From the NCBI RefSeq assembly GCF_000153285.1, contig NZ_CH724168.1, positions 1,959,129 to 2,023,128 of the forward strand: DNA of 64,000 nucleotides, written 5' to 3'. Within the stretch, counting starts at the first letter, position 1, and each line of letters opens with the position of its first letter. Positions 19,479-27,707 of the stretch are shown piece after piece. The notes beneath the pieces were generated by a model, which was not told the origin of the DNA, searched no databases, and worked only from the letters and a program-made list of their open reading frames with translations. The translations under genes and the position numbers were made by a program. This DNA is from Synechococcus sp. WH 7805 (GTDB taxonomy: Bacteria > Cyanobacteriota > Cyanobacteriia > PCC-6307 > Cyanobiaceae).

Positions 19479-20855
19479 CTAATCTTTGATGGCCTCGTAA
19501 AGAATGCGCATTAAAAGGCGTATCCCGTCGTCTTTTTTGAGTTCTGAATATGCGGGAATGCCGCTTCTGCTGAACTCTCTTAAGTCGTCGAGGAGTTCCG
19601 GGTGGAATTGGCACGAAAATGAGCGCCGAATGTTTTTTGTTTCAAAGTCCATGTAACTGATGCATGTTGCTGCAACCTCGGTACAGAGTTTTCCCTGCAC
19701 TGTTGTTGAGCAGAGGATTTCCACTGAACTTGGTAACTTAAGTAGCCATGCCAGTGGTGAAATCGCCACCAGTTTTCTCGAAGGTACAAGGGCGTGGTGA
19801 AGTTTTCTGTAGGCCCAATTGGCAAACAAAATAGCCTCTTCGTTGACTTCATCAGTGTGAAACATCACAATGTTTAAGTTTTTCTCGTAGCTGATGGAGT
19901 GTTCGATGATTCCATCGTATTCCTCGCTTGATACGGCATGGGTAAGGATTAGTTCGCTGAAGCGGTGGCTTGGATGTTGTTTGTTGTGGTCGTAGTGAAC
20001 CAGTTCGCAGTGGCCAGCTTCTGGTATTTCGTTAACTCCTACGGCGAACTGGGGGTCATCCCATCCGTGGGCGATTTCATCCTTGCCGCCCTTAATAATT
20101 TTGAGGTTTCTACCAATGGATTCGATTTCTTTGCAGGTATCAAGAAGCCCTTTGAGCGTGTGAATATTTTCCTTCAGGGTTGACTCGCAGCAGTTGAGAA
20201 TGTCCCTTGTCGCTTTTTGGATCAGATGAATGTGGGCTTGCGCTGCGAGTTGATGGCCAAGGCAGATAAACACAACCGGAGGTGTGCGGCTTTGTCGGGA
20301 AATGATGAGTTCCTCGCATAAGTTCTGCAGGTCCTGCAGGCTCCATTGGCAGGCCTTGAATGTGTCTGCTTCGCGGACCGTCGGGTGGCCGCCTTCGACG
20401 ACTACGGCCATGCAGCGACTTAGGGCTTGCAAGAGCAGGGACCGGTCGATCTCTGGGCTGTCCCAGAGTGGGAAGAGAATCGAGTCACAATCGGCGATCC
20501 CTTGCGCAAGGCATGCAACATTTAGGGATGCTCTAACGGTTTCACCGCAACTGTTATGGCCAACGTGATCAGCTGGCTCAAGAATGCAGAGGCTATGGCG
20601 TAAAAGGTCATTATTTTCCAGGAGAGATCTCAGGTCTTTGTTTGTTTTTACAACTTTTTCGAGAGGGGATTGTTTGCCCCAGCCCTCCTGAATGTCGTCG
20701 TCTTGAATTGGGTATTCGACTCCGTTGAGTAAGTGGGGGGAGTCGCGATCATGCAGAAAATCCCCAATGAGTGTTTGGATTGATTCAATGCTTGATTGAC
20801 CTGGCCGTAAAAAGCCTGGTTGCGTTCTCCAGGGCTGATGATTTGCTGCCTTCAT
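19479..20855 (-). CDS. Class I glutamine amidotransferase-like protein
   Basis: A 458-residue protein with a possible complete amidotransferase triad. The nucleophile elbow VVFICLGHQLAAQ places Cys198, and SCQFHPELLDD places His418 and Glu420. The spacing between elbow and HPE is about 220 residues, much longer than in ordinary GATase-1 domains, so there is a large insertion. Residues 1-190 have no recognised domain. It may hydrolyse glutamine or a gamma-glutamyl substrate, but the partner is unknown. It is convergent with repeat protein B, and its last 57 codons are also present as a remnant at 17430. The pairing with the repeat proteins suggests an accessory module. Confidence 0.7.
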   Translation of the reverse strand: MKAANHQPWRTQPGFLRPGQSSIESIQTLIGDFLHDRDSPHLLNGVEYPIQDDDIQEGWGKQSPLEKVVKTNKDLRSLLENNDLLRHSLCILEPADHVGHNSCGETVRASLNVACLAQGIADCDSILFPLWDSPEIDRSLLLQALSRCMAVVVEGGHPTVREADTFKACQWSLQDLQNLCEELIISRQSRTPPVVFICLGHQLAAQAHIHLIQKATRDILNCCESTLKENIHTLKGLLDTCKEIESIGRNLKIIKGGKDEIAHGWDDPQFAVGVNEIPEAGHCELVHYDHNKQHPSHRFSELILTHAVSSEEYDGIIEHSISYEKNLNIVMFHTDEVNEEAILFANWAYRKLHHALVPSRKLVAISPLAWLLKLPSSVEILCSTTVQGKLCTEVAATCISYMDFETKNIRRSFSCQFHPELLDDLREFSRSGIPAYSELKKDDGIRLLMRILYEAIKD

Positions 20856-21045
20856 TGAATCAATGCCTCGGATTCAACGGTGAATGCTTTGGCGGTTTGT
20901 TTTTGTCTGAACAAGCACGGTTTGCTGACTTCCCTCCTGAGCACGAGCAAACCTTGTTTTGATCTGGTCTACCGGGTCTGCTCCTGCAGACTGGCTTTAA
21001 GTCGGTCGTAGCGCCTGGCTTGTCGCTGAATTCAAGATTGAGGTT

Positions 21046-22518
21046 TTGAGGCTTTCCTTCCAGGATCTGCAGCGCCAGCTGCAACCAGACATCGCTCTGG
21101 TGGGACCAGGGAGTGACCCCTGGGACGTGCTGGTGATGCCGTCTCTCAATATGAGCCAGGAGCAGATGGCGCTTGTTGAGGGAGCGCACCACTACGAGGA
21201 ACGCCAGTTGTTCGAGCTCATCCGGTTGCGGCAGCCGCGGGCGCGCATGGTGTTTGTCACCAGCAAGCTGCTGCCTGATCTGGTGGTGGATTCCGTTCTC
21301 GAGTTGCTGCAAGGGGTGCCGATCTCCCATGCCCGTCAGCGCCTTCAGCTGTTCGACACCGATGACGCCAGTTCAAGGCCTTTGGCTGCCAAGTTGCTGG
21401 AGCGACCACGGCTGCTGAAACGCATCCGCGACAGCCTGCGGCCGGGGCGCAGTTACCTGAGTTGTTACAACGTTGGCGATCTCGAATGCCGCTTATCGGA
21501 GGCCTTGCAGCTTCCCTTGATGGGCTGTGACCCCCAGCTGTCCAGCTGGGGCCATAAGGCTGGCGGTCGCGCCCTGTTCCGTCGCTGTGGGCTCCCCCAT
21601 CCGGATGGATCAGAGTTGGTGTTTAGCTTCGACGGTCTGCTTGACGCCAGCCTGGATCTGCTGGAGCGCAAGCCGGGGTTGCGCCGGGCGGTGGTGAAGC
21701 TCAATCAGGGGTTCAGTGGCGAGGGCAATGCCCGGCTCGAGCTGGAGCCGCTGCAGCTTCAGGCCTGTTCACCGCAGGAGCGCCGTGACCGCCTCAGGCT
21801 GGCTCTGGAGACCTTGCCCATGCCTGCGGCTGGATGGCGCAGCCAGCTGCAGGATCAGGGGGCACTGGTGGAGGAATGGCTGGAGGGTGGTGAGGCGATC
21901 TCCTCCCCCAGCGTGCAGGGTGTGATCCTTCCCGGCGGCTGCGTGGAGGTGCTCTCCACCCATGAGCAGCACCTCGGCGGTGCGTCCGGCCAGGTGTATC
22001 TCGGTTGTCAGTTCCCGGCCGATCCGGCCTATCGGCTCGAGCTGCAGCGCTGGGGGCAGGCGGTTGGCGAGGCTCTGGCTGAGCTGGGGGCGTTGGATCA
22101 TTTCTCGGTGGATGGGCTGGCCCGGCGTTTCGGTGATCGTTGGGATCTCCAGGCCATTGAGGTCAACCTCCGCAAAGGCGGCACCACCCATCCCCATCAG
22201 GTGCTGCGCTTTCTCAGCAATGGCCACATGGATGCTTCCACCGGTGCCTTCCTGTCTCCCCAGGGCAGTGAGCTGCACTACCTGGCCACAGACAACTTCA
22301 TGCATCCCCAACTCCGTGGCCTGCTGCCGATGGATCTGATCGATGCCGTGGCGGAGGCCGGTTTGCATTACGACGCCCTCAAGGAGAGCGGAAGCGTGTT
22401 TCATCTTCTCGGTTGTCTTTCAGAACACGGCAAGCTGGGAATGACCTGCATCGGCACCACCCTGGCGGAGGCTCGGGAGGTGGATGCCCGCACGCGGGCC
22501 CGGCTGCTGGAGATGTGA
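21046..22518 (+). CDS. PGM1-type ATP-grasp ligase
   Basis: A 490-residue protein (TTG start at 21046) with the layout of peptide ligases related to pheganomycin PGM1. A pre-ATP-grasp domain comes first (EGAHHYEERQLFELIRLRQP, then MVFVTSKLLPDLVVDSVLELL). The ATP-grasp core has the lysine-containing strand VVKLNQGFSGEGNA near residue 225, GALVEEWLEGG, and the metal-binding end AIEVNLRKGGTTHP. A C-terminal domain follows with SGSVFHLLGCLSEHGKLGMTCIG. Such enzymes join a carboxylate to an amine using ATP; the substrates here are unknown. The aminotransferase gene begins 15 bp after the stop, so an operon is likely. Confidence 0.82.
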   Translation: MRLSFQDLQRQLQPDIALVGPGSDPWDVLVMPSLNMSQEQMALVEGAHHYEERQLFELIRLRQPRARMVFVTSKLLPDLVVDSVLELLQGVPISHARQRLQLFDTDDASSRPLAAKLLERPRLLKRIRDSLRPGRSYLSCYNVGDLECRLSEALQLPLMGCDPQLSSWGHKAGGRALFRRCGLPHPDGSELVFSFDGLLDASLDLLERKPGLRRAVVKLNQGFSGEGNARLELEPLQLQACSPQERRDRLRLALETLPMPAAGWRSQLQDQGALVEEWLEGGEAISSPSVQGVILPGGCVEVLSTHEQHLGGASGQVYLGCQFPADPAYRLELQRWGQAVGEALAELGALDHFSVDGLARRFGDRWDLQAIEVNLRKGGTTHPHQVLRFLSNGHMDASTGAFLSPQGSELHYLATDNFMHPQLRGLLPMDLIDAVAEAGLHYDALKESGSVFHLLGCLSEHGKLGMTCIGTTLAEAREVDARTRARLLEM

Positions 22519-22533
22519 CGCGTTGTCGAGGCC

Positions 22534-23652
22534 ATGACCGGATTCACTCCACCGTTTCCTCCCCCTGCCGCCCGAGCTGAGGTGGAACGCCTCAAGGGGT
22601 ACAGCGCTCCCCTGGAGGGGCGTCGTGGTCTGCTGCGTCTGGATTTCAACGAAAACACCGTTGGCCCCAGTCCGAAGGTGGTGGCTGCGATTCGAGCCTT
22701 CCCCGAGGAACTCATCGCGGTGTATCCGGAATACGACGGACTGCGCGAGGCGTTGATCGCCAATCTGAAGGCGTCGAAGGAGGGCCTGCGGCATCCCCTG
22801 GCTCCTGAGCAGGTGGGGGTGTTCAACGGCGTGGATGCGGCAATCCATGCCGTGATTCACGCCTATGGGGCTCCAGGCGACACCCTGCTCACCACCAGTC
22901 CAACCTTCGGGTACTACGCACCCTGCGCCGGCATGCAGGGGATGGTGATCGAGGCGGTGCACCACGCAATGCCCGGCTTCTTCTTCCCTCTGGAAGCGAT
23001 TCGTTCCGCTCTGAGCAGACGGCCCAAGATCCTGATGCTTTGCAATCCCAACAACCCAACAGGGACCCGTCTTGCAGCGGATCAGGTGCTGGCGCTCGCA
23101 GCGTCTGCCCCAGACACGCTGGTGGTGGTGGACGAGCTCTATGAAGCGTTCACGGGAGACAGCGTGCTGCCAGTCGTCGATTTCCAGACACAGGCCAATG
23201 TGTTGGTGCTGCGGTCCCTCGCCAAGACAGCGGGTCTGGCTGGATTGCGCCTGGGCTTTGCCATTGGCCACCCAGGAGTTGTCGACAGGGTTGGCCGCGT
23301 CACCGGACCCTATGACGTGAACAGCCTGGCGGCGGCGGCGGCGTTTGCGGCCCTGGAGGACCAGGCCTATACCAATCAGTACGTTGAGGAAGTGCTACGC
23401 GCGCGTAACTGGATCGGGACTGAAATGACACGCTCGCGTGTTGTTTTTCACTGTGACGGGGGTAATTACCTGTTGGTGTGGCCGCAGCGGCCTGCTGATG
23501 AGGTGGAGCAAGCGCTTCGAGCGGAGGGGATCCTGGTTCGTTCCATGGCCGGGAAGCCCCAGATTGATGGGTCCCTGCGTGTGAGTATTGGCACCTTGCA
23601 GCAGATGCAGCGGTTCTGGGAAGTTTTTAGCTTTGTTTCGAAATCTGGTTAG
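22534..23652 (+). CDS. HisC-like PLP-dependent aminotransferase
   Basis: A 372-residue fold-type I aminotransferase. It has the histidinol-phosphate aminotransferase-like N-terminus (LRLDFNENTVGPSP, YPEYDGLREAL), the substrate/PLP motif LCNPNNPTGT, VVVDELYEAF with the PLP-ring Asp, and the Schiff-base lysine in SLAKTAGLAGLRLGFA. The usual HisC form here is SxSKxxGLAGLRxGY, so it may act on another amino acid or keto acid. Immediate coupling to the ATP-grasp ligase gene suggests it makes or removes an amino group on that ligase's substrate (inference). No other biosynthetic gene is adjacent. Confidence 0.85.
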   Translation: MTGFTPPFPPPAARAEVERLKGYSAPLEGRRGLLRLDFNENTVGPSPKVVAAIRAFPEELIAVYPEYDGLREALIANLKASKEGLRHPLAPEQVGVFNGVDAAIHAVIHAYGAPGDTLLTTSPTFGYYAPCAGMQGMVIEAVHHAMPGFFFPLEAIRSALSRRPKILMLCNPNNPTGTRLAADQVLALAASAPDTLVVVDELYEAFTGDSVLPVVDFQTQANVLVLRSLAKTAGLAGLRLGFAIGHPGVVDRVGRVTGPYDVNSLAAAAAFAALEDQAYTNQYVEEVLRARNWIGTEMTRSRVVFHCDGGNYLLVWPQRPADEVEQALRAEGILVRSMAGKPQIDGSLRVSIGTLQQMQRFWEVFSFVSKSG

Positions 23653-23718
23653 GTTTGCGTTGGCAGCAGTTATTCGTCATCACTAGGTTGTGACAGTCCG
23701 AGGGATTGCGAGGCCGTC

Positions 23719-24657
23719 ATGCCAGCAGTGAAGAAGCTGTTCTTCGGATCTGGGCAGCGGCCTCTGCGACAGCAGCTGGCGATCACTCTTGCAGGAATTC
23801 TTTCGCTGTCGATTCTTGTTTCGATTTTATTGCTGAACATTTTGTTCGGTTGGCAGGCTCGCCAGTTGATTGATCAACGTGCGGCCTTTTTCATGGACGC
23901 AATGTTGTCGGTGAGGGAGTACACCAGCAGGAAGGTGAATCCCATTCTTGCCCCTCTTAATCAAGGTGCTGGCCTATTTCGGCCGGAGGCTGTTCCCAGT
24001 TACTCTGCTCAGACGGTAGCTGGACTGCTCAAAGATAAGCCTGAATTCCGCGAATATTCATACCGTGAGGCTGCCATTAATCCAACAAATTTAAGGGACA
24101 AGGCGGATTCATTTGAAACGGGTGTGATCGAGGCGTTCCGGCGTGATCCATCCCTCAAGATTCAATCGGGTGAAAAATCCACGCCACTGGGAACGGTTCA
24201 TTTTGTGGCCCAGCCCATCAAGGTCGGAAAAGAGAGTTGTCTCATCTGTCATTCCACACCTGATCGAGCACCCGCAAGTCAGCTTCTTGCTTATGGAGAC
24301 ACCGGCGGCTTCGGATGGAAACTGAATGAAATTGTTGGAACGCAGATTGTCACGGTGCCGCAAGAAGCGGTGTTCATGGCGAAGGATCGCTCCCTGCTGT
24401 TCACGGCCGCACTGCTTGTTGTTGCCTTCAGTGTGGTGGGTGTGATTGTGAATGCCGTGCTTGACAGGCTGATCCTTCGCCCGATGCGCGACATCAGCCG
24501 CAAGGCCGACGAAGCCAGTGTTACTCCCGCGACGGTCAATTTCGAGGAGAGGGAACGTCGGGATGAAATCGGCTTGCTGGCGCGCAGTTTTGAACGTATG
24601 AAGCAGAGCTTGGCGATCTCCATGCAGATGCTCAAGGATCGCCAGGGCAAGGCTTGA
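23719..24657 (+). CDS. Membrane heme sensor: DUF3365 domain plus HAMP
   Basis: A 312-residue protein. Residues 16-45 are a transmembrane helix. A periplasmic domain of about 170 residues follows, of the DUF3365/Tll0287-like type, with the c-type heme attachment site CLICH at 174-178 in KVGKESCLICHSTPDRAP. A second helix lies at about 218-245, and a cytoplasmic HAMP segment (LRPMRDISRKADEAS ... DEIGLLARSFERMKQSL) ends the protein. There is no kinase or methyl-accepting output domain, so signalling must pass to a partner. The stop overlaps the next gene by one base, and the third gene encodes a cyclase-kinase, a natural output candidate (inference). Confidence 0.85.
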   Translation: MPAVKKLFFGSGQRPLRQQLAITLAGILSLSILVSILLLNILFGWQARQLIDQRAAFFMDAMLSVREYTSRKVNPILAPLNQGAGLFRPEAVPSYSAQTVAGLLKDKPEFREYSYREAAINPTNLRDKADSFETGVIEAFRRDPSLKIQSGEKSTPLGTVHFVAQPIKVGKESCLICHSTPDRAPASQLLAYGDTGGFGWKLNEIVGTQIVTVPQEAVFMAKDRSLLFTAALLVVAFSVVGVIVNAVLDRLILRPMRDISRKADEASVTPATVNFEERERRDEIGLLARSFERMKQSLAISMQMLKDRQGKA

Positions 24658-25562
24658 TGAGGCGTCTTCTGATCGTTCTCTCTCTTGCTCTCGGCGCCTG
24701 CGCGGGTGGACCATCGGGTGAGCAGGCGCTCTGCGGTCCCACTGGTCGTCTGCGCGTCGGCTTGGTGGGTTCGGCGGAAGGTCGGCGTGGTTCCGCAGGC
24801 GTCATCCTGGCGGAGCAGGAGCAGTTCAAGCTGCGGGAGCTTCTGATGGCATCCAGTCGTTGTGATGTCCTCTTGGAGCCTGTTCTCAGCCCTGAGCAAG
24901 CTCGACTCCGTCTCAGGAACAGTGAGTGGGATCTTGCTTTTCTTCCTCCGGGGCTGACTGCTGTTGCGCTCGAGCAAGAGGGGCAGTTCAGTCTTGTTCG
25001 TCAGTTGGGTCGTCGTCAGAACGCAAAGTCGCAATTGATTGTTCGCGCAGACAGTCGCTTCAAGACCCGAGCCGATCTTCGCGGGACACGCCTGGGGCTG
25101 CTGCCTCGTGGTTCCCTCACTGGGTTTTATCTCCCTCTGTTCAATCTTCATGGTCTGACGTTGTCGCAGGTGGGGTATGAACTCACGTACCAAGACCTGA
25201 TGCAGGGTCTGCAAAACGGAGAGTTTGACGTCATTGCCTGGGATGGCGCACTTCCAACGCAGGGCAACGAGATTCGGGTCATTCATGAAGACACCCATGC
25301 GATTCCTCTGGGTGCGCTGGCTCTCAGTCAGCCGCTTCTCGCCCAGGATTACAAACCTTTTGTGCAAAAGCTTGATGACAATGTGACCCAGCTTCCTTCT
25401 TCGCTTGGCTACGCGACGGGCGTGATCCCTGATCTTCTGATGCTCCAGGAGCTGAGAGCGATTGTGTCCAAGGTGGAGGGTTGGAGTCTTCCCCAGGCTG
25501 GTCAGCCCTATGTCGTGTATGGAACCCCATCACGCTCAATGCCTGGCGAGGGGCCTCTATGA
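24657..25562 (+). CDS. PhnD-like periplasmic binding lipoprotein
   Basis: A 301-residue protein from ATG 24657. A signal sequence ends in the lipobox LGAC, with Cys15 as the expected lipid anchor. The mature part resembles phosphate/phosphite/phosphonate ABC-type binding proteins: LRVGLV near the start, SEWDLAFLPPGLTAVAL, the central RADSRFKTRADLRGTRLGLLPRGSLTGFYLP and FDVIAWDGALPT. No permease or ATPase gene is adjacent, so a sensory role feeding the neighbouring heme sensor or cyclase is more likely than transport (inference). Its ligand is unknown. The stop overlaps the cyclase-kinase start as ATGA. Confidence 0.83.
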   Translation: MRRLLIVLSLALGACAGGPSGEQALCGPTGRLRVGLVGSAEGRRGSAGVILAEQEQFKLRELLMASSRCDVLLEPVLSPEQARLRLRNSEWDLAFLPPGLTAVALEQEGQFSLVRQLGRRQNAKSQLIVRADSRFKTRADLRGTRLGLLPRGSLTGFYLPLFNLHGLTLSQVGYELTYQDLMQGLQNGEFDVIAWDGALPTQGNEIRVIHEDTHAIPLGALALSQPLLAQDYKPFVQKLDDNVTQLPSSLGYATGVIPDLLMLQELRAIVSKVEGWSLPQAGQPYVVYGTPSRSMPGEGPL

Positions 25563-27700
25563 CAACGCACGCTCGCCATCTGCGCGCCATTGTCTTCAGT
25601 GACGTGGTTGATTCGTCTGTGAAAATCTTCGCGGATGAATTGATTGCAATTCAACGCATCAAGGAGGATCTTGCTCTGATCCGTGATGCTCTTCAGAGTC
25701 ATGGTGGGGCCCTTGTGAAGTCGCTGGGTGATGGACTTCTGGTCACCTTCGATGGACCGACGCATGCGCTTGAGTTCATCCAGTCTGCGCTGCAATCCCT
25801 GCACAGCCAAGGCCGTCAACCCCTGGCCCATCGCTTTGGTCTGCATACCGGTGAAATTTATGCCGATGGCGATGACATCCTTGGTCAGGGTGTGCATCTG
25901 GCCTCCAGGCTGCAAACTGTCAGCCCCGCCAATGGCGTGGCCTTCACCCGTTCAACCTATGAGTTGATTGACTCGCGCTTCAGACCGTTGGCCCGATCCA
26001 TCGGGACTGTTGAACTCAAAGGGTTGCCTGAGCGAATGGAACTGTATTGCTTAGGTGCCGATGATTTGCTGCGTTTCGGTCGCCAGGAACAGGATGATCG
26101 CGATGATCTGTCCCTTCTGTTAGACGACACTCCGTATACCGTTGTGCGCTCCCTCAGTCGATCACGTCAACCACAGACACTGCTTCTGAAAGAGAAACAG
26201 CGTGATCGTCAGGCGGTGTTGAAGTTGATTCCCACAGACGCCAGTCTTGAAGAAGCTTTGAGGGTTGAGGCGGCGAGCCTCGATCGTCTGCGTCACCCTC
26301 GGATCCCAAGAGTTCTTGATGCCTATGCACGTGATGGACGTTTTTGTTTTATCCAGGAATACATTTCTGGTCCGTCTCTCCATGGTTCTCTTGACCTCCT
26401 GAGAAAAAAACAGAGACTTGCAGAATTGCTGCGTCAGGTGTTGCAGATGCTTGAGACGCTGCATGCCGCGGGCTTGATGCACGGTGATATTCATCCGGCC
26501 AATCTGATTCCTTCAGACAGCGGCTGCCCTCCTTTCCTGGTGGACTTCTCGCTGTTGAGAGCTCGTACAGAAGCCAGACTGCGGCAGACCGACCGTCGGC
26601 TCGAAGCCAGTGTTTCGGAGCTGGGCCGCCCTTATTTTTCTGCACCCGAACGCGCTCGTTTCGGACGACTCACTCCCTCTGCGGATCTCTATGCCCTTGG
26701 CGTGACAGCTCTGTTGTTGTTCACAGGAGGGAGTCCCAAAGATCTTTACGACGAGATCCAGGCCTGCTGGCGATTGGAGGGACTGGACTCTGAAGTGGTG
26801 CGCTGGCTAGCGCCGCTTCTGGAAGATCAGCCAGCCCGTCGGCTTCAGTCGGCTGCTGATGCTTTGCAGCTTCTTGACCAACCCACGGCTGTGGCCTCAT
26901 CCATGCCGGCGGCTGCAGAGATCCGTCGTTCTGATCTGCCTGTCTTGAACTCGGTCAGCAAGGCCGAACTTCAGCGCCACCTGGTGGTGACCTATGGGCC
27001 GATGGTGGATCTTCTGCTGGAGACAGCGCCCACCACGGTGGAGCCCCCGCAACTGAGTGCCTTGCGTGAGCGGCTGATTGCTGCGGGGATGGCGGCCGGT
27101 GATGTTGATGCGGCACTGCGTCAAGCGGTGGTGCAGCCTCCCGTTCCCGCGGGCCAAGCCAGTCCAGCCCACTCCTCAACAACGCGGATGGTCGTTCCTG
27201 AGTCACCCTCAGAAGGTGATGGTGGGAAGGCAGCCCATCCACTGCTCGCTGAGTTGCGGGAACGCATCGGGCCCATCGCCGATTTCATCTGGACTGATGA
27301 GCTCCCGCGTCTGGCTGAATTGGATCCCGCAGCGTTTCGCGCACAACTGGACAAAGCCTCTGTGCCCACGCCGGTGGTTGATGCCCTGCTGAATAGTGGT
27401 GCCTCAGGCACTGATCATCGCCCGGATGATTCATGGTCAGCGGAGCCCCCTTCAGCCTCTCAGCCGCTGACTCAGGGAGATCCCTGTTCCATGCACACAA
27501 CGGATCCTGCGCAACTCAGCAGCGATCTCGCCGAACTGATCGGCCCTGTGGCGACCATGGTGATGCAGGAGGTCGCGGTGCTGCCGGTGTCAAAACAACC
27601 CCAGGCCATCGTGGACGTGATGGTTCGCCTTGGGGTCGCCTCTGATCTTGTGGACACCTTCCGCAACCGTCAGGGAATGGCAGCATCGAAAGAGGCCTGA
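25559..27700 (+). CDS. Class III cyclase-protein kinase fusion
   Basis: A 713-residue protein from ATG 25559, overlapping the previous stop as ATGA. Residues 8-165 form a class III nucleotide cyclase domain with metal aspartates Asp15 (FSDVVDS) and Asp58 (SLGDGLL); the usual catalytic Asn is His113 in GVHLASRL, and Arg117 is kept. Residues 190-440 form a protein-kinase-like domain: Lys222 (AVLKL), HGDIHPANL at 309-316, DFS instead of DFG at 329-331, and APE at 362-364. The glycine loop is degenerate. Three helical modules follow, each with a GP motif at 480, 571 and 662, exactly 91 residues apart. Activity of either enzyme domain is uncertain. Confidence 0.87.
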   Translation: MTTHARHLRAIVFSDVVDSSVKIFADELIAIQRIKEDLALIRDALQSHGGALVKSLGDGLLVTFDGPTHALEFIQSALQSLHSQGRQPLAHRFGLHTGEIYADGDDILGQGVHLASRLQTVSPANGVAFTRSTYELIDSRFRPLARSIGTVELKGLPERMELYCLGADDLLRFGRQEQDDRDDLSLLLDDTPYTVVRSLSRSRQPQTLLLKEKQRDRQAVLKLIPTDASLEEALRVEAASLDRLRHPRIPRVLDAYARDGRFCFIQEYISGPSLHGSLDLLRKKQRLAELLRQVLQMLETLHAAGLMHGDIHPANLIPSDSGCPPFLVDFSLLRARTEARLRQTDRRLEASVSELGRPYFSAPERARFGRLTPSADLYALGVTALLLFTGGSPKDLYDEIQACWRLEGLDSEVVRWLAPLLEDQPARRLQSAADALQLLDQPTAVASSMPAAAEIRRSDLPVLNSVSKAELQRHLVVTYGPMVDLLLETAPTTVEPPQLSALRERLIAAGMAAGDVDAALRQAVVQPPVPAGQASPAHSSTTRMVVPESPSEGDGGKAAHPLLAELRERIGPIADFIWTDELPRLAELDPAAFRAQLDKASVPTPVVDALLNSGASGTDHRPDDSWSAEPPSASQPLTQGDPCSMHTTDPAQLSSDLAELIGPVATMVMQEVAVLPVSKQPQAIVDVMVRLGVASDLVDTFRNRQGMAASKEA

Positions 27701-27707
27701 TCCAGGA

